Positions 8,766 through 17,571 of a stretch of 64,000 nucleotides of DNA are shown piece after piece. Within the stretch, counting starts at the first letter, position 1, and every line of letters starts with the position of its first letter. The position numbers were made by a program, and so were the translations under genes. This DNA comes from Arsenicicoccus dermatophilus. Lineage in GTDB: Bacteria; Actinomycetota; Actinomycetes; Actinomycetales; Dermatophilaceae. The stretch spans positions 1,798,001-1,862,000 of the forward strand of contig NZ_JAKZHU010000001.1 of the NCBI RefSeq assembly GCF_022568795.1. Direction: 5' to 3'. Under the pieces are notes generated by a model. That model ran no database searches and was not told where the DNA came from. It saw nothing but the letters and a program-made list of their open reading frames with translations.

Positions 8766-10442
8766 TCACGGCCTCGGGGTGGGTCGGGGGTCGGGAGGCG
8801 GCGCCGGCGACGTCGGCGTGGTCGGCATGGGCTCGTCGAGGATCGGGTCCCGCTGGGGCGGGCAGCCCGGGGGCAGCGGCGGGGGGAAGGGTCCCGGCGG
8901 CCAGGGCAGGCCAGTCGGTCCCTGGCTGCAGCGCAGGACCTCCGCGTCGTACGCCTGCTGGGCGGCGGTCCGCCGCTTGATCTCCTCGTCGTATGCCGTC
9001 ACGGCCTTCTGGTAGTCCGCGAGGGCCTGGCGGTAGGCCTCCTGCTGGGTCCGGATGGCCGCCCACGCCGTCTCCACCTGCTGCGCCTGCGTGGCGTAGG
9101 TCGTCCACGCCTGGGCCTGCGCCTGGTAGGCCGTCCACGCCTGCTCGTAGGCCTGGACGGCAGCGGGATAGGCCGCCACCGCGTCGCGCATGCCCGCGAT
9201 GGCCGCGTCGCGCCGCTCGGCCACGGTCCGGGCGGCGGCCTGCTCGTCGTACGTCGGCGGTGTCATCCCGGTGAACGCCCACCCGCACCCAGGGCCGGTC
9301 CGGTCCGGTGCCGGCGAGGGATAGGTCGTGCGCACGGGGTAGGGCGCGGGCGCGGTCGGCTCGGAGGGGCTCGGCACCGGTGCGGGCGCGGACTCCGGCC
9401 AGTAGGGCGCCGCCGGCGGGGTCGGGGTGACGGGCGCGGGCAGCGGGGTGGCGGCGTGGGCCACCGCAAGCTCCGGCAAGGGGGTGCCCTGGCCCGGCAG
9501 GTCGACGGACGCAGCCACCTGCAGACCGGTCCACCGCCGCCGCTCGACGAGGGGGGAACGACTGAAGTCCGCCGTCGTGGCGGCCGGGTCGGCACAGACA
9601 CCGCCACCGAGCAGCTGCTGCAGCCGCTCGTCCACGTCGGTGGCCACGTCCTCGGGCACGGGCATGCCCGTCCCGGAGACCGACACGACGACGTCCCCCC
9701 GCCGGAAGACGACCGAGCGCGTGTCGATCTTGCCCTTGGTCCGCGAGGCACGCACCGCCTGCACGCCGGGGCCCGGCGCCTTGGTCACGGTGGCGTCCCC
9801 GATGCACTGCTTGCGGGCCAGAAGCATCGCGTCCATGGCGGGGGCGCCTGCGCCGGCGGAGTAGACCGTCGCCGTGATCGTCACGCCGCCACCAGCGCCC
9901 GGGGAGCCAGGCGGCGCCGCCCAGGTCCGCGAGCGGGACAGGACGGGCGCGACGGGGGTGTCGCAGCTCGGTGCCACGGCCGGCGCGACGGTGCCGGGCA
10001 CCGAGGCCGAGTCGTCCAGGCCCGGGGGCAGCCCGGCCGGCGCGCTCTGCAGGAGCTTGGTCACCACGGCGGCCGCGGGCGCGGCCGGTGCCCGGGCCGC
10101 CGTGGGCTGGGGGGCGGTCGTCGCGACCCGGGACACGGTGGTGGTCGGGGTGGGCCGACGATCGGTGAGCCGCAGCACCGGGAAGAACTGGGAGATGAGC
10201 AGCACGCACACCAGGGAACCGACGACGACACCCGCCACGGAGGCGGCGGCGATGGTCCGGGCCGCCACGGCCGAGCTCGTCGCGGACGCAGCGTTGCGCC
10301 GTCCGCCGCGCCGTGACGAACCACCGCGCCGTGACGGCACGCGGGAGCGCGAGGGCGTGCGGCGGCGGCCGGCGGCGCGCCGGGCGTCGTCGGTATGGCG
10401 GGGCCGGTCGGCAGCCAGCGCAGACCTCCAGATGTCGCTCAC
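8766..10442 (-). CDS. Membrane-anchored, Pro-rich, Ala/Gln/Tyr-repeat protein of unknown function
   Basis: Not recognised. 558 residues: an Arg-rich cytoplasmic tail (1-58), one membrane segment (about 62-90), an exported region of about 160 residues with VVFRRGDVVVSVSGTGMP and DVDERLQQLL, loosely like actinobacterial extracytoplasmic sensor domains (PknH/DUF3558 style). Then come a Pro-rich linker (336-385), a helical block rich in Ala, Gln, Tyr and Trp (about 397-505, for example AYEQAWTAYQAQAQAWTTY) that looks like coiled coil, and a Pro-rich end. Six Cys all fall on the outer side (about 160, 213, 283, 386, 505, 526), suggesting disulfides. It precedes the PBP gene by one base, so a role in regulating or anchoring that synthase is a fair inference. 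The GTG start lacks a Shine-Dalgarno and could be slightly off. Confidence 0.75.
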   Translation of the reverse strand: MSDIWRSALAADRPRHTDDARRAAGRRRTPSRSRVPSRRGGSSRRGGRRNAASATSSAVAARTIAAASVAGVVVGSLVCVLLISQFFPVLRLTDRRPTPTTTVSRVATTAPQPTAARAPAAPAAAVVTKLLQSAPAGLPPGLDDSASVPGTVAPAVAPSCDTPVAPVLSRSRTWAAPPGSPGAGGGVTITATVYSAGAGAPAMDAMLLARKQCIGDATVTKAPGPGVQAVRASRTKGKIDTRSVVFRRGDVVVSVSGTGMPVPEDVATDVDERLQQLLGGGVCADPAATTADFSRSPLVERRRWTGLQVAASVDLPGQGTPLPELAVAHAATPLPAPVTPTPPAAPYWPESAPAPVPSPSEPTAPAPYPVRTTYPSPAPDRTGPGCGWAFTGMTPPTYDEQAAARTVAERRDAAIAGMRDAVAAYPAAVQAYEQAWTAYQAQAQAWTTYATQAQQVETAWAAIRTQQEAYRQALADYQKAVTAYDEEIKRRTAAQQAYDAEVLRCSQGPTGLPWPPGPFPPPLPPGCPPQRDPILDEPMPTTPTSPAPPPDPRPTPRP

Positions 10443-10833
10443 AGTGTTGACAGCTCGTGCCGAGCCCCCGAGTGGCTCAGAGTTCGGCGTGACGTCACGC
10501 TATCAATCAGGACGGGCGCAGAGCGTCATCACCGACCGTCACGACCGGGGCCGGACCGGGGCATCCGGATGATGACCTGCGGCATCCCTCGTCCGACCTC
10601 CGACCCGATGCGGTGTGCTCCAGGCCCGGGCAGGCACGTGCCCGTCGACTGCCCTCACGACGCCTGACCAGGCACCTGGGAGACGACGAGAGCCTGACCG
10701 CACGCCCGAGGGACTCGGCATCGAGCCGGACCGCCGCTCCACCACGCAGCGCACGGCCGGGGCCGAGGATGGGTCCGGGGGCGGACGAGCAGCAGGGACG
10801 AGTGCGCCGGCAGCGCGTGCCGCCCGGCACGAC
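10443..10833. other. Intergenic region upstream of the PBP operon
   Basis: About 390 bases, no gene supported. It must hold the promoter of the divergent PBP operon. A 14-base perfect palindrome GCGTGACGTCACGC lies at 10487-10500, 45 bases before the operon start, and is the only operator-like element visible. The rest toward the tRNA cluster shows nothing clear. Confidence 0.4.
10487..10500. promoter_or_regulatory. Palindromic operator-like site
   Basis: GCGTGACGTCACGC, a perfect 14-base palindrome near the expected promoter of the membrane protein/PBP operon. The bound regulator is unknown; GTGA/TCAC half-sites occur in CRP-family and GntR-family sites but the spacing does not settle it. 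Confidence 0.35.
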
Positions 10834-10865
10834 GGAGGGCCCCGACCATGTGGTCGGGGCCCTCC
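10834..10865 (-). terminator. Terminator after the second tRNA cluster
   Basis: GGAGGGCCCCGACCA and its exact complement with a two-base loop, five bases past the CCA end of tRNA-Val on the minus strand. Confidence 0.75.
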
Positions 10866-10870
10866 GCTGC

Positions 10871-10945
10871 TGGTGGGCGATACTGGGTTTGAACCAGTGA
10901 CCTCTTCCGTGTCAAGGAAGCGCGCTACCGCTGCGCCAATCGCCC
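10871..10945 (-). tRNA. tRNA-Val(GAC), copy 2
   Basis: Identical to the copy at 6211-6285, including the encoded CCA (10873-10871). Anticodon loop TTGACAC. It is the last of three tRNAs transcribed Gly-Cys-Val; only one base separates it from tRNA-Cys. Confidence 0.95.
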
Positions 10946-10946
10946 G

Positions 10947-11017
10947 AGGTGGAGACGGGATTTGAACCCGTGTACACGGCTTTGCAGGCCGTTGCCTCGC
11001 CTCTCGGCCACTCCACC
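10947..11017 (-). tRNA. tRNA-Cys(GCA)
   Basis: Minus-strand cloverleaf. Acceptor GGTGGAG/CTCCACC, anticodon loop CTGCAAA with anticodon GCA, T arm GGGTTCAAATCCC, discriminator U. Lies between tRNA-Gly and tRNA-Val; CCA is not encoded. Confidence 0.94.
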
Positions 11018-11085
11018 GTGCGATGCGTCGTCCAGACTAACAAACGCATCTGCGGAGACTCGGCTCCCGCCGGGAGCAGTCTCGG

Positions 11086-11158
11086 AGCGGACAACCGGGC
11101 TCGAACCGGCGACCTCAACCTTGGCAAGGTTGCGCTCTACCAACTGAGCTATGTCCGC
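11086..11158 (-). tRNA. tRNA-Gly(GCC), copy 2
   Basis: Identical to the copy at 6323-6395. First gene of the Gly-Cys-Val cluster. A small hairpin (GGCTCCCGCCGGGAGC region near 11060-11077) separates it from tRNA-Cys. Confidence 0.95.
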
Positions 11159-11538
11159 GTGCCACACCGGGCCGAACTGGCCTGGGATCTTGGTGAATCC
11201 GTGGCCCGAAGCAGTGCGCCTCAAGCCCCGTGCGTGCTGAATGACATTAACCGATGGCGGCGCAGGGAGTCCAATCTCCCCGCACCGCGCGTCGCCGCCG
11301 GGCCGAGCCCGGCGGCGACCGGCCCCAGGGAGAACGCGCCGTCGGCGCGACCGGCGCGACCGACCGGTCGCGGGTGACCACGCGCTCGCGGGCGCTGGGC
11401 TCGCGAGACACCCATGACCTGGGCGTCTCAGCGGTCCGATCGTGTCCGGTTGCGGCGCGGGGCGTCGTCACAGGGAGCACTCGCGCCCCACTACAGTGAG
11501 GGCGCGATCCGATCCCCACAGCGAGGACGACATCCTTC
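11159..11538. other. Intergenic region between tRNA-Gly and glgX
   Basis: About 380 bases with no supported gene. It holds the divergent promoters of the tRNA cluster and glgX. TACAGT at 11492-11497 is the best -10 candidate for glgX; no good -35 is visible. Short GC-rich inverted repeats occur (for example GACCGACCGGTCGC) without clear meaning. Confidence 0.35.
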
Positions 11539-13815
11539 ATGGAAATCTGGCCCGGCAAGCCCTATCCCCTGGGTTCCACCTTCGACGGGAGTGGCGTCAA
11601 CTTCGCCGTGTTCTCCGAGGTTGCGGAGATGGTGGAGCTCTGCCTGATCGACGACGACGGGGGCGAGCAGCGCGTCCCGATGACCGAGGTCGACGGCTAC
11701 GTGTGGCACTGCTACATCCCCCAGCTGCAGCCCGGCCAGCGCTACGGCTTCCGCGTGCACGGCCCCTACGACCCGGCTGCGGGCAACCGCTGCAACCCGG
11801 CGAAGCTGCTGCTCGACCCCTACGCCAAGGCCATCGACGGGCAGATCCGCAACGACGAGTCGCTGTTCTCCTACCGCTTCGAGGACCCCTCGGAGTTCAA
11901 CGACGAGGACTCGCTGGGCGCCACCATGCTCTCGGTCGTCATCAACCCCTACTTCGACTGGGGTCACGACCGTCCCCCGCGGCGGGAGTACCACGACACG
12001 ATCATCTACGAGGCCCACGTCAAGGGCCTGACGATGACGCACCCCGAGGTGCCCGAGGGCATCCGCGGGACCTATGCCGGCATCGCCCACCCCGCGGTCG
12101 TCGCCCACCTCAAGCAGCTCGGGGTCACCGCCATCGAGCTGCTGCCGGTGCACCAGTTCATCCAGGACACCTCCCTGCAGGAGAAGGGCCTGAAGAACTA
12201 CTGGGGATACAACACCATCGGGTTCCTCGCGCCCCACAACGAGTACTCCGCCTCCGGCACCCGCGGCCAGCAGGTCACCGAGTTCAAGTCCATGGTCAAG
12301 GCGCTGCACGAGGCGGACATCGAGGTCATCCTCGACGTCGTCTACAACCACACCGCCGAGGGCAACCACATGGGGCCGACCCTCGCCTTCCGCGGCCTGG
12401 ACAACAACGCCTACTACCGCCTGGTCAGCGACGACCTGGCGAGCTACTACGACACCACGGGCACCGGCAACTCGCTGCTCATGCGCAACCCGCACGTGCT
12501 GCAGCTGATCATGGACTCGCTGCGGTACTGGGTCACCGAGATGCACGTCGACGGATTCCGCTTCGACCTCGCCGCCACCCTCGCCCGGCAGTTCCACGAG
12601 GTCGACAAGCTGTCGGCCTTCTTCGACCTGATCCAGCAGGACCCGATCGTCAGCCAGGTCAAGTTGATCGCCGAGCCCTGGGACGTGGGCGACGGCGGCT
12701 ACCACGTCGGCAACTTCCCGCCCCTGTGGACCGAGTGGAACGGCAAGTACCGCGACACGGTCCGGGACTTCTGGCGCGGCGAGCCGGCGACCCTCGGCGA
12801 GTTCGCCTCCCGCCTGACCGGGTCCAGCGACCTGTACGCCCACTCGGCGCGCAAGCCGATCGCCTCGATCAACTTCGTCATCGCCCACGACGGCTTCACC
12901 CTGCGGGACCTGGTGTCCTACAACGAGAAGCACAACGAGGCCAACGGCGAGGGCAACAACGACGGCGAGTCGCACAACCGCTCCTGGAATTGCGGTGTCG
13001 AGGGCCCCACCGACGACACGGCGGTGAACGAGCTGCGCGCCCGGCAGCAGCGCAACATGCTCACCACCATGCTGATCTCCCAGGGGGTGCCCATGCTCGC
13101 CCACGGTGACGAGCTCGGCCGCACCCAGCTCGGCAACAACAACGGCTACTGCCAGGACAACGAGATCACCTGGGTGGACTGGCAGCTCACGCCGGACCAG
13201 CGCGAGCTGCTGGACTTCACCTCGCGGTTGACCGCCCTGCGCGCGGCCCACCCGGTGTTCCGCCGGCGTCGTTTCTTCAAGGGCGACGCCAGCCACGGCG
13301 GCACCTCGGACCTCGGCGACATCCAGTGGTTCACCGCGCACGGGTCGGTGATGGACGACGATGACTGGGCCTCCGGCTATGCCAAGACCCTCTCGGTCTT
13401 CCTCAACGGGCACGCCATCGCCTCCCCCGACCAGCGCGGGCGCATGGTCGTCGACGACGACTTCCTGCTGCTGTTCAACGCCCACCACGACGTCATCGAC
13501 TTCACGATGCCGCCCGAGGACTATGCCGTCGAGTGGGAGGTCGTCCTCGACACCTCGCAGCCGACCCCGGCCGAGCACCGGACCTGGGAGGCCTTGAGCG
13601 TCAACCCGGTCCCTGGCCGCACCGTGGTCGTCCTGCGCTCCTCGGCCACCACCGAGGAGCCCTCCCCCGGCGTCGCCACCCCGCTGACGGCCGCCTCCGG
13701 CCCGTCCGTCGCCGCCTCCGGCGCGCCCGACCCGGCCACCCACCCGCGCATGCCCAGCGCGAGCGGCACCTCGGCCGGCGCCCCCACCGGCGCCCGGCCC
13801 GACCCCCTCGCCTGA
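11539..13815 (+). CDS. glgX: Glycogen debranching enzyme GlgX
   Basis: GH13 isoamylase-type enzyme of 758 residues that cuts alpha-1,6 branches of phosphorylase-trimmed glycogen. An N-terminal CBM48 domain (MEIWPGKPYPLGSTFDGSGVNFAVFS) precedes the barrel. Conserved regions are DVVYNHTAEG, the nucleophile region DGFRFDLA, the acid Glu in LIAEPWDVG and FVIAHDGFTLRDLVSYN. The last 60 residues are low-complexity (Thr/Pro/Ala/Ser-rich, from about residue 700) beyond the usual end of the family. A maltooligosyl-trehalose cluster, which often adjoins glgX in actinobacteria, is not present here. Confidence 0.95.
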   Translation: MEIWPGKPYPLGSTFDGSGVNFAVFSEVAEMVELCLIDDDGGEQRVPMTEVDGYVWHCYIPQLQPGQRYGFRVHGPYDPAAGNRCNPAKLLLDPYAKAIDGQIRNDESLFSYRFEDPSEFNDEDSLGATMLSVVINPYFDWGHDRPPRREYHDTIIYEAHVKGLTMTHPEVPEGIRGTYAGIAHPAVVAHLKQLGVTAIELLPVHQFIQDTSLQEKGLKNYWGYNTIGFLAPHNEYSASGTRGQQVTEFKSMVKALHEADIEVILDVVYNHTAEGNHMGPTLAFRGLDNNAYYRLVSDDLASYYDTTGTGNSLLMRNPHVLQLIMDSLRYWVTEMHVDGFRFDLAATLARQFHEVDKLSAFFDLIQQDPIVSQVKLIAEPWDVGDGGYHVGNFPPLWTEWNGKYRDTVRDFWRGEPATLGEFASRLTGSSDLYAHSARKPIASINFVIAHDGFTLRDLVSYNEKHNEANGEGNNDGESHNRSWNCGVEGPTDDTAVNELRARQQRNMLTTMLISQGVPMLAHGDELGRTQLGNNNGYCQDNEITWVDWQLTPDQRELLDFTSRLTALRAAHPVFRRRRFFKGDASHGGTSDLGDIQWFTAHGSVMDDDDWASGYAKTLSVFLNGHAIASPDQRGRMVVDDDFLLLFNAHHDVIDFTMPPEDYAVEWEVVLDTSQPTPAEHRTWEALSVNPVPGRTVVVLRSSATTEEPSPGVATPLTAASGPSVAASGAPDPATHPRMPSASGTSAGAPTGARPDPLA

Positions 13816-13880
13816 CCGAGGGCGCGGAGGTCCGGGTCCGGCAGGACCACCGACCCGGCCCGCGGGCGACGAGGGCGGTA

Positions 13881-13916
13881 GCAGCCCCGCACCTTCCCGA
13901 GAAGGTGCGGGGCTGC
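13881..13916. terminator. Bidirectional terminator between glgX and ppk2
   Basis: GCAGCCCCGCACCTTC and its exact complement over the loop CCGA, between two convergent genes. No U tract, as is common in high-GC actinobacteria. Confidence 0.7.
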
Positions 13917-13945
13917 GGCATACGGTCGGTGGACCAGGGCGAGGC

Positions 13946-15007
13946 TCAACTCTCGGCCAGCCGTTGCTTCTCGACCGCGACGTCGAAGGTCGCCTCCGGC
14001 CACTGCAGGTCCAGGCCGCGCAGGTGCTCGAGCAGGATCTGCTGGACGGCGAGCCGGGCATACCACTTGCGGTCGGCGGGCACGACGTGCCAGGGCGCAC
14101 CCTTGGTGCTCGTCCGGTCCAGGACCGCCTGGTAGGCCTGCATGTAGTCGTCCCACCGGGCCCGCTCGTCGATGTCGCCCGGGTTGTACTTGTAGTGCTT
14201 GTCCGGACGGTCCAGCCGCTCGCCGAGCCGCTCCCGCTGCTCGTCGGCGGAGATGTGCAGCATCACCTTGACGATCGTGATTCCCCGCGCGACCGCCTTG
14301 CGCTCGAAGGCGTTGATGAGCGAGTAGCGCTTGCTCCACTCCTCCTGCGGCACCAGGTCGTGCACCCGGACCACCAGCACGTCCTCGTAGTGCGAGCGGT
14401 CGAAGACGCCGATCTGACCGGGCTCCGGCAGCGCTCGCTCGATGCGCCAGAGGAAGTCGTGCTGCCGCTCCTCGGCGCTCGGCGCCTTGAAGGCGGTGTA
14501 CTTCACGCCGCCCGGATCGGTCGAGCCGACGACGTGGCGCATGATCCCACCCTTGCCGGAGGTGTCCATGCCCTGGACGATCAGCAGGATCGAGGGGCCG
14601 CGCCCGTCCTTGCCGTTGGCGAAGAGGCGCTCCTGCAGGTCCGACAGCTCGGCCTGACCGGCGGCCAGGTCGAGCACGGCGGACTTCTTGCCACCGGGGT
14701 AGCCCGGGGTGGAGCGCGGGTCGATCTGCGTCAGCACCGTGTCCCGCCCGACCTGCAGCTCGGCGGAGAAGGTGAAGTCCTCGTCACCGAACTGCGCGCC
14801 AGCGCCCTCGTGCTCCTGGGCGGGAGCCACCGTCCTGTCGGCCCTGCCTACCTTCTTGGCGCCCTTGGCACCCTTCTTCGCAGCCTTGTCGGCCTTCGAA
14901 CCCGCGACGTCCTTGTCGCGCGTGGGGTCCTGGCCCGCCTTGCCGCCCTTGGCGGCCTTCCTGCCCTGGTCGGGCTCGTCCTTGGACGACGTCTTCGTCT
15001 TTCCCAT
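13946..15007 (-). CDS. ppk2: Polyphosphate kinase 2 family protein
   Basis: PPK2 enzymes move phosphate between polyphosphate and nucleoside di- or monophosphates. The core (about 90-345) has the Walker A loop QGMDTSGKGG, the GGVKYTAFKAPSAEERQHDFLWR lid region and Walker B FDRSHYEDVLVVRVH. The N-terminal 60 residues are an unusual lysine/alanine-rich extension (KTKTSSKDEP to GAKKVGRADR), likely disordered and perhaps binding polyphosphate or nucleic acid. The ATG at 15007 has CACGAT six bases upstream, a leaderless layout. Downstream of the membrane-anchored hydrolase gene by 18 bases, so possibly co-transcribed. The nucleotide class (ADP, AMP or GDP) is not determined. Confidence 0.92.
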   Translation of the reverse strand: MGKTKTSSKDEPDQGRKAAKGGKAGQDPTRDKDVAGSKADKAAKKGAKGAKKVGRADRTVAPAQEHEGAGAQFGDEDFTFSAELQVGRDTVLTQIDPRSTPGYPGGKKSAVLDLAAGQAELSDLQERLFANGKDGRGPSILLIVQGMDTSGKGGIMRHVVGSTDPGGVKYTAFKAPSAEERQHDFLWRIERALPEPGQIGVFDRSHYEDVLVVRVHDLVPQEEWSKRYSLINAFERKAVARGITIVKVMLHISADEQRERLGERLDRPDKHYKYNPGDIDERARWDDYMQAYQAVLDRTSTKGAPWHVVPADRKWYARLAVQQILLEHLRGLDLQWPEATFDVAVEKQRLAES

Positions 15008-15025
15008 GGCCCCATCGTGCCACCA

Positions 15026-16243
15026 CTAGGTGGCAGGACGAATACCTTCGGTCACGAACTCTGCGACGCAGCGCTCCCATCGCTCCCGGTCGACGTTCCA
15101 CTCCTTGCAGTGCCGGGCGGTGCGCCAGCGCTCCAGGCGGACCAGGTCGGGGCGCGCCTCGGCCAGCGCCTCCGACCGCCCCGAGGGCACGAACTCGTCG
15201 TCCACCGAGTGGATCAGCAGGATCGGGTGCCGCAGCTCGCCAGCCCGGTGCACCATGTCGGTCGCGCTCAGGTCCAGCGTGTCGGCGTGCCCGACGAGGT
15301 GCCGTCCGTGCGGCAGTCCCAGCAGCCGCAGGCTCAAGGTGGTCAGCTGTCCGGGCACCCGCATGGCGCGCGCGTGGTGGTGCAGCACGTCCGGCCAGTC
15401 GACCACGGGACCGTCCAGGATCACCTGGGACACGCGATCGGCGTACGGGGAGCAGACCAGCGTCTGCAGCACGATGGCACCACCCATGGACCAGCCGACG
15501 AGGACCACGTCGCTCGCACCCCTCGCCACGGCGTACGCGACGGCGGCGTCGACGTCGTGCCACTCGGACAGGCCGAGGCCGTAGAGCCCGTCGGCGGAGG
15601 CGGGAGCCACGGTGTCGTTGCGGTACGACGGGATCAGGCAGGTCAGACCGGCGGCGTGCAGCGCCGGGACCGCGCGCACGGTCTCCTCGCGCCCGGCCCC
15701 CCGGCCGTGCACCAGCACCGCCCAACGGGTGCCGCGTGCCTCCCCCGACGGCGGCGGCACCAGCCAGCTCGGCAGGTCCCCGATGGCGCTGGGGACGGAC
15801 ACCTCGTGCGTCGGGATGCCCAGCGCGGTCTGCGGGTCCGTCGCGTAGTAGTAGGAGTGGAAGCGCGCCGGACCGACGCGCAGCGAGCCCGAGTCCACGC
15901 CGTGCAGACGCCGGGTCACCGTGCCGCGCGCGTTGTCCTCGCGCAGGATCCGCCCGTACCTCACGTGCGTGGCCCCACCGTCCTGGAACAGCCCGTAACG
16001 CCCCGGCACGACCGTCTCCGGGGTGCGCGTCAGGGTGACCGACCGGTCGTCGAAGGCCACGACCTCGGTGTCGTCCGGCCGCCGCCGGTCCGGGGTCACG
16101 ACCTTCTTGGCGAGGTAGACCGCGGCCCCGAGCCACCCGGTCGCCGCGCTCGCGGCCAGGGCCCCCGTCGCGACGATCGCGATCGTGGCGCGGGGGTGAC
16201 GGCGGATCGCCGAGAGCGAGGGCGGGACGGGCGTCGGGCTCAC
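15026..16243 (-). CDS. Membrane-anchored alpha/beta hydrolase
   Basis: About 405 residues. One membrane segment near the N-terminus (TIAIVATGALAASAATGWLGAAVYLA) would hold the enzyme at the membrane. The C-terminal half is an alpha/beta hydrolase with VLVHGRGAGREE (oxyanion region), nucleophile elbow GWSMGG, acid in IHSVDDEFVP and His in TARHCKEW. Substrate unknown; a lipase, esterase or peptidase role is possible. The GTG at 16243 is chosen because the membrane segment follows and CACGAT lies six bases upstream; the open frame extends to 16324. It is divergent from ligC with 90 bases between. Confidence 0.8.
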   Translation of the reverse strand: MSPTPVPPSLSAIRRHPRATIAIVATGALAASAATGWLGAAVYLAKKVVTPDRRRPDDTEVVAFDDRSVTLTRTPETVVPGRYGLFQDGGATHVRYGRILREDNARGTVTRRLHGVDSGSLRVGPARFHSYYYATDPQTALGIPTHEVSVPSAIGDLPSWLVPPPSGEARGTRWAVLVHGRGAGREETVRAVPALHAAGLTCLIPSYRNDTVAPASADGLYGLGLSEWHDVDAAVAYAVARGASDVVLVGWSMGGAIVLQTLVCSPYADRVSQVILDGPVVDWPDVLHHHARAMRVPGQLTTLSLRLLGLPHGRHLVGHADTLDLSATDMVHRAGELRHPILLIHSVDDEFVPSGRSEALAEARPDLVRLERWRTARHCKEWNVDRERWERCVAEFVTEGIRPAT

Positions 16244-16333
16244 GTTCTCATCGTGGCACCGGTTGCTGATGGTTGCCGCCAGCAGACGGCGCGTGGCGCG
16301 CCTCCGTGCAGAGGGTGACCACACAATGACCGT

Positions 16334-17392
16334 ATGACGTTACCGATCGCCACCCCGGTCTCCCCCATGCTGGCCAAGGCCGTGGCCGCGGTCCCCGCCG
16401 CCGACTCGGTCCCGGGCGGGCTGTCGTACGAGCCGAAGTGGGACGGCTTCCGCTGCCTCGTGGTCCGTGACGGGGATCGCGTGGACCTGGACTCGCGCGG
16501 CTCCAAGCCGCTGACCCGCTACTTTCCCGAGCTGGTGGAGCGGGTCCTCGCCCACCTGCCACGGCGGTGCGTCGTGGACACGGAGATCGTGGTCCGCGCG
16601 GGCGCTCCCGGGGCCGAGCACCTGGACTGGGACCTGCTGTCGCAGCGCATCCACCCGGCTGCCTCGCGGGTGGAGCGGCTGGCCCGGGAGACCCCGGCGG
16701 AGATCGTGGCCTTCGACCTGCTGGCCCTCGAGGACCGCTCCTTCCTGGACGAGTCCTTCGAGACGCGGCGGGCCGCGCTGGAGTCGATCCTGGCCACGGT
16801 GCCCGGCGCCGCCGGCATCCACCTGACCCGGGTGACACGGGACCCGGTGGAGGCGCATCGCTGGTTCGAGGACTTCGAGGGGGCCGGGCTGGACGGGGTG
16901 GTGGCCAAGCCCCTGGCCGCGGCCTACGAGCCCGGTCGGCGGACGATGCTCAAGGTCAAGCACAAGCGGACCGCCGAGGCCGTGGTCATCGGTTACCGGG
17001 TGCACAAGTCCGGGCAGGGGGTGGGCTCGCTGCTGCTCGGGCTGTTCACGGACGACGGCCGTCTCGTGGGGGTCGGGGGGATCGCGGCGTTCACGGCGGC
17101 CCGCCGGCTCGAGCTGGTCGAGGAGCTGGCCCCGCTGGTCGTCCGAGACGAGGCCGGCGAGGTCACCACGGCCGAGACCGACCGGTCCCGGTTCAGCTCC
17201 GGCAAGGACGTGTCCTACGTCCCGCTGCGGCCGGAGCGCGTGGTCGAGGTGGCCTTCGACCAGCTGGAGAAGCACCGCTTCCGGCACGCCGTGACCTTCC
17301 TGCGCTGGCGGCCGGAGCGCGACCCGGAGTCCTGCGCCCTGAGCCAGGTGGACCGGGCCCCGGCCTACGACCTGGCGCGCGTTCTCGTATGA
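16334..17392 (+). CDS. ligC: ATP-dependent DNA ligase LigC
   Basis: Single-subunit ATP-dependent ligase of 352 residues. The AMP-accepting lysine is in YEPKWDGFR (K35); further ligase motifs are DTEIV, FDLLAL, GLDGVVAKP and MLKVKHKRTAE, followed by an OB-fold domain. It is the LigC form without polymerase or nuclease domains. In mycobacteria LigC acts as a backup ligase in end-joining and in excision repair. CACAAT lies six bases before the ATG, suggesting a leaderless mRNA. A LigD-type polymerase gene lies 0.5 kb away on the other strand; no Ku gene is in the window. Confidence 0.93.
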   Translation: MTLPIATPVSPMLAKAVAAVPAADSVPGGLSYEPKWDGFRCLVVRDGDRVDLDSRGSKPLTRYFPELVERVLAHLPRRCVVDTEIVVRAGAPGAEHLDWDLLSQRIHPAASRVERLARETPAEIVAFDLLALEDRSFLDESFETRRAALESILATVPGAAGIHLTRVTRDPVEAHRWFEDFEGAGLDGVVAKPLAAAYEPGRRTMLKVKHKRTAEAVVIGYRVHKSGQGVGSLLLGLFTDDGRLVGVGGIAAFTAARRLELVEELAPLVVRDEAGEVTTAETDRSRFSSGKDVSYVPLRPERVVEVAFDQLEKHRFRHAVTFLRWRPERDPESCALSQVDRAPAYDLARVLV

Positions 17393-17571
17393 CGTGTGAG
17401 CGCAGCATGATTCATGTCGTATGCCGCGCCCGGCGAATGGGTCACATTTCGCCACGCTCGATGACCTGTTCCATACCTTTCGTAACCTCCAACACCGCAC
17501 TCAGGTGAATACCGCACGCACCCGAGTGGCGGTCCTGTTACCTCCGAGTACCGGCGTGTGAGATTGGGGTC

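Noticed and set aside
10507-10915. Several short frames between the PBP operon and the tRNA cluster
   Set aside because: They overlap the tRNA-Val gene or its terminator and have no gene-like signals.
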